64,000 bases of DNA from Micromonospora costi (GTDB taxonomy: Bacteria; Actinomycetota; Actinomycetes; Mycobacteriales; Micromonosporaceae), in NCBI RefSeq assembly GCF_003626655.1, contig NZ_RBAN01000002.1, positions 682,001 to 746,000 of the forward strand. Direction: 5' to 3'. The position numbers and the translations under genes are program-made. The notes below the pieces were generated by a model that searched no databases, had not been told where the DNA came from, and saw only the letters and a program-made list of their open reading frames with translations. Shown in pieces: positions 28,329-35,686 of this stretch. The number at the start of each line of letters is the position of its first letter. Within the stretch, counting starts at the first letter, position 1.

Positions 28329-29927
28329 TCAGTCATAGACCGCCTCCACCAGCCACTGCCCGGCCTCGACCGCGAGCAGCAGGGCGGTGCCGTCGGCGAG
28401 GCCGACCTGGAACCGGGCCCGGCGCCGGGCCTCGACCGGCGCCCACCAACGCTCGTCGACCGGCCACGGCCCCGCCCAGCCGGTGATCTCCACCGGGCGG
28501 GCGGTGCCGACGGCCAGCCGGGCGGGGGCGGCGCTCAGCTCGAGCCGCGCGCTGACCACCACGGGCTCGCCGGCGGCATCGTGCACGGTCGCGGTGAGCG
28601 GGGCGGGCAGCACCACGGCCGGTGCGGGCGGCGGCAGCCGGCCGGGCCACGGCGGCTCCCCCGGCCGGGCCGGCTCACCGGGCGGCGAGGGCTCACCCGG
28701 GCGCGCCGGCAACCGCTCGTCGCCCCACGGCACCAGCCGCACCTGGTCGGCCGGGGACCGCCCGCCGCCGAGCACCGCGGTGAGCACCGCCTCCGGGCCG
28801 AGGATGCCCTGCACCCGGCTCAACGCCCGGTGCGCCCGCTCCCGCTCCTCGCCGGTCTCCCCCCACAGGCCGGATTGCAGGCCGGCCTGGGCGATCACCC
28901 CGTCGGGGATCAGCCGCAACCGGATGATCCCCGCCGTCGGGCGGGGCCGGCCGGTGCCGCCGCGCCCGCTGCTCCCGGTGAGCCAGCCGTCGAGCTGCCA
29001 GCGCACCCGGTCGGCGATGGCCGCGGCGGTGAGCAGGCCGTCGTGCCGCCAGACCCGGTGCAGTTCCTGGCCGTGTGCGGTGACCGCCTCGATGCCGAGC
29101 CGGGTGCAGGCCAGCCCGTGCCCGGCCAGCCGGTCGTGCAGCTGTTCGGCCAGCGCCCGGGCGGCGAACGCCGCGGCGTCGACCCGGTCGACCGGCTCGT
29201 CGTACTCGGCGGTCACCGTCAGGTCGGCCGGCGGCTGGCGGACGGCGAGCGGGCGGTGGTCGCGCCCGGCGGCCAGCCGGTGGGCGAGCGACCCGTCGAA
29301 CCCGAACCGGGCCAGCACGTCGCCGGCGGGCAGCGCGGCGAAGTCGCCGAGGGTACGCACCCCGAGCCGGCGCAGCAGGTCGACAAGGGCCGGCCGGCCC
29401 AGCGCCTCGACCGGCAGCCCGGCGAGGAACGCCGGGGTCCCGCCGGGCGGCACGATCCGGCCGGTACGGGCCGCCAGCCCGGCGGCGAAGACCCCGTCGG
29501 CGATGCCCACCTGGCTCTCCACGGCGCAGGTCTGGGCGACGTGTTCGATGATGCGTTCGGCGGCCGCCTCCTCTCCGCCGAAGTAGCGGCTCGGCCCGCG
29601 GGCGGCCAGCGCGCAGGCGCCGGGACGGACCACCTCCACGCCGGCGACCAGTTCCTCCACCGCGGCGAGCACCGGCTCGAACGCCCGGGCGTCCCGCCCC
29701 GGGTCGTACTCGACGACGGTCAGCTGGGGGCAGCGCCCCTGCGCCTCCCGTTTGCGCAGGCCCCGTCGCACCCCCTCGGCCCGGGCCCTCTCGGAGCAGG
29801 CCACCACCCGGTTGGCGTGCAGGACGGCCACCGGGCCGGTGGCCGGCACCCCGTCGACGATCTCGGCGGCGAGGACCGGCCAGTCCGGGCACCAGAGCAG
29901 CAGGGTGCGCGCCGGCGTGTCGGTCAT
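28329..29927 (-). CDS. imuB: ImuB, inactive Y-family polymerase-like mutasome protein
   Basis: The 532-residue protein has a Y-family fold but the first catalytic motif reads LLLWCPDWPVLAAEI, lacking the usual DMDAFFASVE acidic residues. That matches ImuB, which is catalytically dead and acts as the hub between the beta clamp, ImuA' and DnaE2. Palm and thumb parts are recognisable (GIADGVFAAGLAAR, LLRRLGVRTLGDFAALP). The C-terminus ends in the typical WAGPWPVDERWW... QWLVEAVYD segment. A Pro/Gly-rich linker (PARPGEPSPPGEPARPGEPP) precedes it. The ATG at 29927 overlaps the ImuA' stop by 4 bases. Confidence 0.9.
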   Translation of the reverse strand: MTDTPARTLLLWCPDWPVLAAEIVDGVPATGPVAVLHANRVVACSERARAEGVRRGLRKREAQGRCPQLTVVEYDPGRDARAFEPVLAAVEELVAGVEVVRPGACALAARGPSRYFGGEEAAAERIIEHVAQTCAVESQVGIADGVFAAGLAARTGRIVPPGGTPAFLAGLPVEALGRPALVDLLRRLGVRTLGDFAALPAGDVLARFGFDGSLAHRLAAGRDHRPLAVRQPPADLTVTAEYDEPVDRVDAAAFAARALAEQLHDRLAGHGLACTRLGIEAVTAHGQELHRVWRHDGLLTAAAIADRVRWQLDGWLTGSSGRGGTGRPRPTAGIIRLRLIPDGVIAQAGLQSGLWGETGEERERAHRALSRVQGILGPEAVLTAVLGGGRSPADQVRLVPWGDERLPARPGEPSPPGEPARPGEPPWPGRLPPPAPAVVLPAPLTATVHDAAGEPVVVSARLELSAAPARLAVGTARPVEITGWAGPWPVDERWWAPVEARRRARFQVGLADGTALLLAVEAGQWLVEAVYD

Positions 29928-30709
29928 GTCGGGCCGACCAGGGTGAGCGCGCCGCGGCGGGACACCCCGGCGACGGCGCGGCCGGGCGAGGCCACCGGGT
30001 GGGGCCGCGTGGCGGCCGGTCGACCGGCGGCGGCTGCCACGGCGCGGGGGATCACCCGGGTCAGCTCGTCGCCGGGCAGCCAGACCCTGATCTCCTTGGG
30101 CCGGGCGGCGGCCCCGCGGCCCCGCGCCGAGACGGTGACCTCCCGGCGGCGCAGGCGGCCCCGGCCCGGGCCGAGCCCCTCCCAGGCGCCCCGGACCACC
30201 TGCAACGTCACGTCCGCGCCGTCCCACCGGCCGTACGGGACGAGGACGCACCCGCGCTGCCGGGCCCGGGCGGCGAGCCGGTTGGCGACCGAGGCGGAGA
30301 CCGTGGCGGGCACCGCGGTGACCACGACGTCCACCCCGTCGATCAGCGCGGCGATGACGGTGGCCCAGTCGGGCCCGGGGTTGGGCACCAGGGCGAGCCG
30401 GTCCAGGGCGATCCCGAGCTCGGCGGCCGCGGTCGCCCCGAACGTCGGCACGCCCACCACGGCGCACCACGAACCGGCCCGGGACGCCTCGGCGAGCAGG
30501 GCCAGCACCAGCGAGGTGCCGCCGCTGCGCCGTGGCTGCCCGGTGGCGACCGCGATCGTGCTGCCCCGGCGCAGCCCCCGGCTGGGCAGCAGCCCGGTCA
30601 GCTCGGGGGTCACCGGCAGGACCCGGTGGCCACCCGCCGGATCCGGCGCGCTCGCCGGACGGACCAGACCGGCCAGTGCGGCGGAACCGACCACCATGCG
30701 GCCCGCCAT
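29924..30709 (-). CDS. imuA': ImuA', RecA-like mutasome accessory protein
   Basis: The 261-residue protein has a RecA/SulA-like core. GLRRGSTIAVATGQPRRSGG takes the place of the P-loop, followed by TSLVLALLAEASRAGSWCAVVG. VDVVVTAVPATVSASVANRL and a basic C-terminal region also resemble actinobacterial ImuA'. In mycobacteria ImuA' binds RecA and ImuB and is needed for induced mutagenesis. I start at ATG 30709 (MAGRMVVGSAAL); the frame stays open upstream but the content is low-complexity. It is coupled to imuB. Confidence 0.8.
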   Translation of the reverse strand: MAGRMVVGSAALAGLVRPASAPDPAGGHRVLPVTPELTGLLPSRGLRRGSTIAVATGQPRRSGGTSLVLALLAEASRAGSWCAVVGVPTFGATAAAELGIALDRLALVPNPGPDWATVIAALIDGVDVVVTAVPATVSASVANRLAARARQRGCVLVPYGRWDGADVTLQVVRGAWEGLGPGRGRLRRREVTVSARGRGAAARPKEIRVWLPGDELTRVIPRAVAAAAGRPAATRPHPVASPGRAVAGVSRRGALTLVGPT

Positions 30710-30764
30710 CGGACCAACCCCCCGTCGTTGCTGCTGGATCAGGTGTTGCTGTCGGGCCCGGCGC

Positions 30765-30797
30765 CCGGCCGTCCGGCTCCCCCCGCCGGACGGCCGG
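30765..30797. terminator. Perfect 13-bp hairpin upstream of imuA'
   Basis: CCGGCCGTCCGGC (30765-30777) pairs perfectly with 30785-30797 around a 7-base pyrimidine loop. It lies between the SAV_6107-like gene and imuA'. It could be a partial terminator lowering expression of the downstream mutasome genes, or a processing site. No T-run follows. Confidence 0.55.
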
Positions 30798-30933
30798 CCA
30801 CCGCGGCCCGCCGTGGCCGGACGCACCGAGGCGCCCGGCTCCCGGCGGGGAGCGGGGCCGGTGGACGTTCCGACCGGGGCGAGGCTTGGACGCTCCGGCC
30901 GGTGTGGACCGGCGGACGCGCCGAACCGGCGGG

Positions 30934-31383
30934 TCAGGCGGCGAGACCGTCGAGTGCCGGTTGGTGGGCCACGCCGAGCGCGGTCTCCACCACCGAGACG
31001 AACTGTTCGGCGGCGCGGAGCAGGTCGTCGGCCTCCCGGGCGCTGACCACCCGGGGTATGCCGGCCTCGGCGGCGGCACGCTTGCCGGCCCCGGCGGCGA
31101 AGTAACGGGCCCACTCGTCGAGCTCGGGGGCGACGGCGGAGAGGAGGACCCAGACGCTGGTGATGCCGTTGCGCCGGGTGGGCGCGGGCCGGGCGCGGGC
31201 GGCGAGCATCGCCGCCGCCGCGCGCAGCGCGGCCAGGTGGGCGGCGGCGTAGCGGAGGCCGTCGGGACGGGTCTGGCCGGCCTCGGTGAGCCCGTGCCGG
31301 GCCACCGCGAGGAGCTGGGCGGGGGTGCGGTGCGGCAGCACGTGTGCCGGCACCGTCGGTGGCTGGGCCGGGTTGGTCGGCAT
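30934..31383 (-). CDS. SAV_6107-like HEPN-type protein
   Basis: This 149-residue helical protein matches the actinobacterial SAV_6107 family: HRTPAQLLAVARHGL, RYAAAHLAALRAAAAML, SVWVLLSAVAPELDEWARYF, and an acidic/Arg tail READDLLRAAEQFV. HEPN-like domains often act in RNA or nucleotide metabolism, but no function is established here. I start at ATG 31383, preceded by GGAGGAGA. It is the first gene downstream of two LexA-type boxes and upstream of imuA', so it is probably SOS-induced with the mutasome. Confidence 0.75.
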   Translation of the reverse strand: MPTNPAQPPTVPAHVLPHRTPAQLLAVARHGLTEAGQTRPDGLRYAAAHLAALRAAAAMLAARARPAPTRRNGITSVWVLLSAVAPELDEWARYFAAGAGKRAAAEAGIPRVVSAREADDLLRAAEQFVSVVETALGVAHQPALDGLAA

Positions 31384-31486
31384 GGGACTGTCTCCTCCAC
31401 GTGGCCGAGGCGGCCGGCCGGCGGCGGACGTTCCGCCGGCGGACGCCGGGTCGAGGTGGTGCGGAGGAAGACGCACCGGGTGTGGG

Positions 31487-31529
31487 GCCGGCCGGGTGTG
31501 GATGCTTCCCCACACCACACCCGGCCGGC
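31487..31529. repeat. Perfect 15-bp hairpin in the SOS operon leader
   Basis: GCCGGCCGGGTGTGG (31487-31501) pairs perfectly with 31515-31529 across a 13-base loop. It lies about 100 bases before the SAV_6107-like start and downstream of the LexA boxes, so it would be in the 5' untranslated region. It may act as an attenuator or RNA-stability element. Confidence 0.65.
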
Positions 31530-31685
31530 GTACCGGCGGGTTCGTCGCCCGCCGCCCGGGGGTCGTGGGCGGCGGGCGACGCTCCTGCCTGGCGGGCCCG
31601 GGCTCGCGACTGCCCGGATCCCAGGTGCGGCCCGCGGTGCCGCACCGGCCCGGAGCCGCGCCGCGAAACACCGCTCCGGGGAGGT

Positions 31686-31722
31686 TGGAACGAACGTTCG
31701 AGGCAATCGAACACTCGTTCTA
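31686..31722 (-). promoter_or_regulatory. Two tandem LexA (SOS) boxes
   Basis: TGGAAC-GAAC-GTTCGA (31686-31701) and TCGAAC-ACTC-GTTCTA (31707-31722) each match the actinobacterial SOS box TCGAAC-N4-GTTCGA at 11 of 12 defined positions. Their centres are 21 bases apart, about two helical turns. They lie upstream of the SAV_6107-imuA'-imuB-dnaE2 genes and may also affect the divergent YbaK-type gene. Confidence 0.85.
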
Positions 31723-31871
31723 ACTACTGCTGACAGTACACCTCCCCTCCGACGAAAATGCAACGTGTGACGCGCCGCTCCGCCAGGCTGGTGGAGAGGT
31801 GATCCCGTCGAGGGGGTGGGTGCGGCGTGGCCGGGCGGAGCCGCCCGGAACCGACCAGCGAGAATGACCGC

Positions 31872-32360
31872 ATGCAGCCACACCCGAACGTACGGGCGGT
31901 ACAGGACGCGCTGGCCGGCGCGGACGCGCGCGACGCGTCCGGCGCCCCCAGCGCCGTACGCCTGCTGCCCGAGGCGGTGCACACCGCGGCGGCGGCCGCC
32001 GAGGCCCTCGGCGTCGGCGTCGGCCAGATCGCCAACTCGCTCATCTTCGAGGCCGACGGCGCGCCCCTGCTCGTGCTCACCTCCGGCGCGCACCGCGTGG
32101 ACACCGCCGGCCTGGCCGCGTCGATCGGGGTCACCCGGCTGCGCCGGGCCACCCCGGAGTTCGTCCGTGACCACACGGGGCAGCCGATCGGCGGCGTGGC
32201 CCCGCTCGGGCACCCCCGACCGCTGCGCACGCTGGTGGACACCGCGCTGGCCGCGTACCACGAGATCTGGGCCGCCGGCGGCGTGCCCCAGGCGGTCTTC
32301 CCGACGACCTACACCGAGCTGCTGCGGATCACCGGCGGCGCCCCGGCCGAGGTGGCGTGA
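31872..32360 (+). CDS. YbaK/ProX-type aminoacyl-tRNA deacylase domain protein
   Basis: The 162-residue protein is a stand-alone YbaK-fold editing domain. Such proteins hydrolyse mischarged Cys- or Ala-tRNA-Pro. Visible features are the conserved IANSLIFEADGAPLLVLTSGAHRVD segment (in pieces, about 53-77) with the usual Lys position replaced by Asn-Ser, and TGQPIGGVAPLGHPRPL with its GxxxP loop. The C-terminus EIWAAGGVPQAVFPTTYTEL is typical. It starts at ATG 31872. Its stop overlaps a mini-ORF (GTGA 32357-32360). Substrate preference is unknown. Confidence 0.82.
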   Translation: MQPHPNVRAVQDALAGADARDASGAPSAVRLLPEAVHTAAAAAEALGVGVGQIANSLIFEADGAPLLVLTSGAHRVDTAGLAASIGVTRLRRATPEFVRDHTGQPIGGVAPLGHPRPLRTLVDTALAAYHEIWAAGGVPQAVFPTTYTELLRITGGAPAEVA

Positions 32361-32425
32361 GCGAGCGGAGCGCATGCACCGTCCGGCGCGGCGGCCGGCC
32401 GTCGCGCGGCGGAGCGGCGGCGTGA
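32357..32425 (+). CDS. GTGA-bridged mini-ORF (22 residues)
   Basis: A 23-codon frame starts at the GTG overlapping the YbaK-type stop and ends at the TGA overlapping the GTG of the CrtA-like gene. The product would be MSERSACTVRRGGRPSRGGA plus two residues. It shares GTGAGCGAGCGGAGCG at its start and a GCGGAGCGG...GGCGTGA end with the mini-ORF at 13281. This supports one spacer element inserted at two stop/start junctions. Confidence 0.45.
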   Translation: MSERSACTVRRGGRPSRGGAAA

Positions 32426-33156
32426 CCGCCGTCCCAGGCCTGGTCACCCTGCACGTGTGGCGGACCGGGCCGGCCGCGCTGCCCCGGGCGCTCGCCCGGA
32501 TGGCGGTCGATCCGCGCCGCCTGCGCGCCACCCCGGGCGTACGGTTCGCCAAGCTGCTCGGCACCGGGACGGGCACCGGTTTCGGGCCGGGGGACGCCGA
32601 CCCGACCCGGTGGGCGGCGCTGACCGTCTGGGACTCCCCCGCCGCGGCGGCCGGCTTCGACGCCACGCCCGTCGGCCGGGCCTGGGCCCGGATCGCCCGC
32701 TCCGCCGTCCGGGTCGACCTGCGCCCGTTGAGCAGCCGGGGCGAGTGGTCGCGTCGGCGCCCGTTCGGCGAGCCGTCCGGCGGCCGGGTCGACGGCCCGG
32801 TGCTGGCGCTGACCCGCGCCCGGCTGCGACCCCGCCGGGCGGTCACCTTCTGGCGGGCGGTCCCGCCGGTGGCCGCCGCCCTGCGCACCGCGCCCGGGCT
32901 GCTGGCCCGCTTCGGCGTGGGCGAGGCGCCGCTCGGCTGGCAGGGCACGGTGAGCGTGTGGCGTGCCCCGGCGGACCTCGTGGCGTTCGCGTACCGTCAC
33001 CCGGAGCACCGTTCGGCGATCACGCGGACCCCCACCGAGGGCTGGTACGCCGAGGAGCTGTTCGCGCGGTTCGAGGTGCGCGACGTGGTCGGTGACCGCA
33101 CGGTGCTGGGCTGGGTCGCGGACGACGACCGGGACACGAGAGGTGGGTGGGCATGA
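32422..33156 (+). CDS. CrtA-like (spheroidene monooxygenase-type) protein
   Basis: The 244-residue protein resembles the spheroidene monooxygenase family: VTLHVWRTGPAALPRALARMA at the N-terminus, VRFAKLLGTGTGTGFGPGDADPTRWAALTVWDS, FWRAVPPVAAALRTAPGLLA and a C-terminal TPTEGWYAEELFARFEV. CrtA oxidises C-2 of acyclic carotenoid ends. Placement directly before CruF-like, glycosyltransferase and CrtD-like genes supports a role in C-2' oxidation of the psi end. Start GTG 32422; ATGA overlap with the GNAT gene. The exact reaction is inferred. Confidence 0.75.
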   Translation: MTAVPGLVTLHVWRTGPAALPRALARMAVDPRRLRATPGVRFAKLLGTGTGTGFGPGDADPTRWAALTVWDSPAAAAGFDATPVGRAWARIARSAVRVDLRPLSSRGEWSRRRPFGEPSGGRVDGPVLALTRARLRPRRAVTFWRAVPPVAAALRTAPGLLARFGVGEAPLGWQGTVSVWRAPADLVAFAYRHPEHRSAITRTPTEGWYAEELFARFEVRDVVGDRTVLGWVADDDRDTRGGWA

Positions 33157-33704
33157 GGTTGGTGCGGTGGACCCCGGACGATCTCGTCCGACGGCTGGAC
33201 GACGTGGTGGCCGTCTACGGCGAGGCGATGGGTTACCGGACCGACCTGCTGGAGGCCCGGCGCGGGTACATCGCCACCCACGTACGCCGGCCCGGGTTCC
33301 GTGCCGTGGCCAGCCTCACCAGCGAGGGGCACCTCGCCGGGTTCGGGTACGGCTACCTCGGCGCGCCGGGGCAGTGGTGGCACGACCAGGTGCAGCGGGC
33401 ACTGGACCCGGCGGCCCGGCGGCGCTGGCTGACCGACTGCTTCGAGGTCGTCGAGCTGCACGTCCGCCCGGCGGCGCAGGGGCACGGCCTGGGCGCCGGG
33501 CAGCTGCGCGCCCTGCTCAGCATGGCCGAGGGGGCCACCACGCTGCTGTCCACCCCGGAGGCCGACGAACAGACGTCGCGGGCCTGGCGGCTGTACCGCC
33601 GGTTCGGTTTCGTGGACCTGCTGCGCGACTTCCACTTCCCGGGCGACGAGCGGCCGTTCGGCGTGCTCGGCCGGGACCTCCCACTCGAGCAACCCGCCGC
33701 ATGA
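33153..33704 (+). CDS. GNAT-family N-acetyltransferase
   Basis: The 183-residue protein shows GNAT motif A as VVELHVRPAAQGHGLGAGQLRALL (with the R/QxxGxG/A acetyl-CoA loop QGHGLG), motif B as AWRLYRRFGFVDL, and an N-terminal acceptor-binding part. It sits between carotenoid genes with 4-base overlaps on both sides, so it is co-translated with them. No acetyltransferase is expected in the known pathway, so its substrate is an open question. Confidence 0.8.
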   Translation: MRLVRWTPDDLVRRLDDVVAVYGEAMGYRTDLLEARRGYIATHVRRPGFRAVASLTSEGHLAGFGYGYLGAPGQWWHDQVQRALDPAARRRWLTDCFEVVELHVRPAAQGHGLGAGQLRALLSMAEGATTLLSTPEADEQTSRAWRLYRRFGFVDLLRDFHFPGDERPFGVLGRDLPLEQPAA

Positions 33705-34552
33705 TCCGGCGGCGACTGCCCTGGGCGCTGCTGGCCGTCCTGGTGCTCGCCCAGATCTGCTACCCGCTGACCGCCGGCACGACCCGGGCGCGGCTCACCG
33801 TGGCGACCGTCGTCCTCGGCTACCTGCTCTCGGTCGGTCACGCCCTGCTCAGCCGGGGGCCACGGGCCGCCGCGGCGCTGGTCGCGGTGGCCACCGGGGG
33901 CGGGTTCGCCGTCGAGGCCGTGGGCGTGGCCACCGGCGTGCCGTTCGGCGGCTACGACTACTCCGGCGAGCTGGGGCCGAAGCTGGCCGGCGTACCGCTG
34001 ATCATCCCGCTGGCCTGGACGTGGATGGCCTGGCCGGCCTGGCTGGCCGCGGTGCGGCTCACCACGCCGCCCGCCGGGTCGGCGGGTCCGTCCGCGGGCC
34101 GGCTCGCGGCCGTACGGGTCACGCTGGCCGCCGTGGGACTCGCCGCCTGGGACCTGTTCCTCGATCCGCAGATGGTCGCCGAGGGCTACTGGCGCTGGCG
34201 GGACGCCACCCCGGCCCTGCCCGGCCTGCCCGGCGTCCCGGTCAGCAACTACCTGGGGTGGCTGCTCTTCGCGGTGCTGCTCATGAGCGCGCTGCGGCCC
34301 CTCGCCGGGGCCACCGCGGGCGCCACCGACGGCCGGGACGCACCGATGCTCGCGCTCTACCTCTGGACGTACGCCTCCAGCGTGCTGGCCCACGCGGTCT
34401 TCCTGGGCCTGCCGGCGTCGGCGCTGTGGGGCGCGCTCGGCATGGGGGTGACCGCCGTGCCGCTGGCGGTCGCGCTGGCGCGGCCCCGGTGGCCGGGCGG
34501 CGGGCGCCCGCAGCCGCGACCGCAGCGCTCCGGTGTGGACGCGGCGGCGTGA
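33701..34552 (+). CDS. cruF: CruF-like carotenoid 1',2'-hydratase (DUF422)
   Basis: This 283-residue membrane protein has about seven hydrophobic helices. It shows DUF422/CruF blocks: GGFAVEAVGVATGVPFGGYDY, LAGVPLIIPLAWTWMAWPAW, AAWDLFLDPQMVAEGYWRW and SNYLGWLLFAVLLM. CruF hydrates the terminal double bond of acyclic (psi) carotenoid ends, giving a tertiary hydroxyl that can be glycosylated. The ATG overlaps the GNAT stop and its own stop overlaps the glycosyltransferase GTG. Confidence 0.82.
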   Translation: MIRRRLPWALLAVLVLAQICYPLTAGTTRARLTVATVVLGYLLSVGHALLSRGPRAAAALVAVATGGGFAVEAVGVATGVPFGGYDYSGELGPKLAGVPLIIPLAWTWMAWPAWLAAVRLTTPPAGSAGPSAGRLAAVRVTLAAVGLAAWDLFLDPQMVAEGYWRWRDATPALPGLPGVPVSNYLGWLLFAVLLMSALRPLAGATAGATDGRDAPMLALYLWTYASSVLAHAVFLGLPASALWGALGMGVTAVPLAVALARPRWPGGGRPQPRPQRSGVDAAA

Positions 34553-35676
34553 CGTACCTGGTCGCGCTCGCCCTGGGCGTCGCCGTCCTGACCGGCCACA
34601 CCCTGGTCAACGCCACCCGCTGGCTGCGCCGGCCGGCCGCGCCCCCGGCCGGGGTGGCCGAGCCGGTGGCGGTGCTGCTGCCGCTGCGCGACGAGGCCGC
34701 GCGGGTCGGCCCGTGCCTGCGGGCGCTGCTCGCCCAGCGGGACGTGTCCGACCTGCGGATCGTGGTGCTCGACGACGGCTCCACCGACGGCACGGCCGAC
34801 GTGGTCCGTACGATCGCCGGCGACGATCCGCGGGTCACCCTGCTCACCGGGGCGCCCCCGCCACCGGGCTGGCTGGGCAAGCCGTACGCCTGCTGGCAGC
34901 TGGCCACCCGGGCGGACCCGGCGGCCACCGCGCTGGTCTTCGTCGACGCCGACGTGGTGCTCGCCCCGCACGCCGTGGCGGCGGCCGTCGCCGAGCTGCG
35001 CGCGGCGGGCGCGGCGCTGCTGTCGCCGTACCCCCGGATCGTGGTGGCGACGGCGGCCGACCGGCTGGTCCAGCCGCTGTTGCAGTGGCTGTGGCTGACC
35101 TTCCTGCCGCTGCGGGCCGTGGAACGCTCGTCGCGGCCGTCGCTGGCCGCGGCCGGCGGGCAGTTCCTCGTAATGGACCGGGCCGGCTACCTGCGGGCGG
35201 GCGGCCACGGCGCCGTCGCCGACCGGATCCTCGAGGACATCGAGCTGGCCCGCGCCGTCAAACGCTCCGGCGGCCGGGTCGCGCTCGCCGACGGCTCGCG
35301 GCTGGCCGACTGCCGGATGTACGCGGACTGGCCGCAGCTGCGCGACGGCTACTCGAAGTCGCTCTGGGCCACCTTCGGGCACCCGGCCGCCGCGACCGTG
35401 GTGGTGGCCCTGCTGCTCCTGTTCTACACCGCGCCGCCGCTGCTGGCGGTGGCGGCGCTCGCGGCCGGGTCGGTCCCGGCGGCGCTGGTCGCGCTGGCCG
35501 CGTACCTGCTGGGGGCGGCCGGGCGGGTGGTCACGGCCCGGGCCACCGGGGGCCGGTGGTGGCCCGACGCGCTGGCACACCCCGTGTCGGTCGGGTTACT
35601 CGGTTGGCTGACCCTGCGGTCGTACCATCTGCGCAAGCGGCGGCTGCTGTCCTGGCGGGGCCGCCCGGTCAGCTAG
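34549..35676 (+). CDS. Family 2 glycosyltransferase, carotenoid (CruC/CrtQ-like)
   Basis: The 375-residue membrane-anchored GT2 enzyme has an N-terminal helix (about 2-22) and the GT-A core (PVAVLLPLRDEAARVGPCLRALL, IVVLDDGSTDGTADVV). It carries the DXD-type VFVDADVVLAPHA (about 127), a LEDIELARAVKRSGGR acceptor motif and C-terminal membrane helices (about 285-350). Context with CruF and CrtD-like genes points to transfer of a sugar to the 1'-hydroxyl of a carotenoid. Translationally coupled to cruF. Confidence 0.8.
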   Translation: MTYLVALALGVAVLTGHTLVNATRWLRRPAAPPAGVAEPVAVLLPLRDEAARVGPCLRALLAQRDVSDLRIVVLDDGSTDGTADVVRTIAGDDPRVTLLTGAPPPPGWLGKPYACWQLATRADPAATALVFVDADVVLAPHAVAAAVAELRAAGAALLSPYPRIVVATAADRLVQPLLQWLWLTFLPLRAVERSSRPSLAAAGGQFLVMDRAGYLRAGGHGAVADRILEDIELARAVKRSGGRVALADGSRLADCRMYADWPQLRDGYSKSLWATFGHPAAATVVVALLLLFYTAPPLLAVAALAAGSVPAALVALAAYLLGAAGRVVTARATGGRWWPDALAHPVSVGLLGWLTLRSYHLRKRRLLSWRGRPVS

Positions 35677-35686
35677 GAGGCGCGGG

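Larger units (their letters stand above)
31384..31871. other. Divergent region SAV_6107-imuA'-imuB-dnaE2 / YbaK gene
   Basis: This 488-base gap contains two LexA-type boxes at its centre and, between them and the SAV_6107-like gene, a long leader with a very strong hairpin (31487-31529). A frame open from GTG 31671 would give the SAV_6107 protein a 96-residue Pro/Arg-rich extension; I consider that unlikely. Confidence 0.5.

Noticed and set aside
31384..31671. N-terminal extension of the SAV_6107-like protein from GTG 31671
   Set aside because: The extension is Pro/Arg/Gly low-complexity, covers a strong hairpin, and a good ribosome-binding site precedes the ATG at 31383.
29924..32948. Minus-strand frame running from imuB through the YbaK and CrtA-like region as one 1539-residue protein
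   Set aside because: Only its last 530 or so residues look like a real protein (ImuB, start at 29927 supported by the ATGA overlap); the remainder is antisense or low-complexity.
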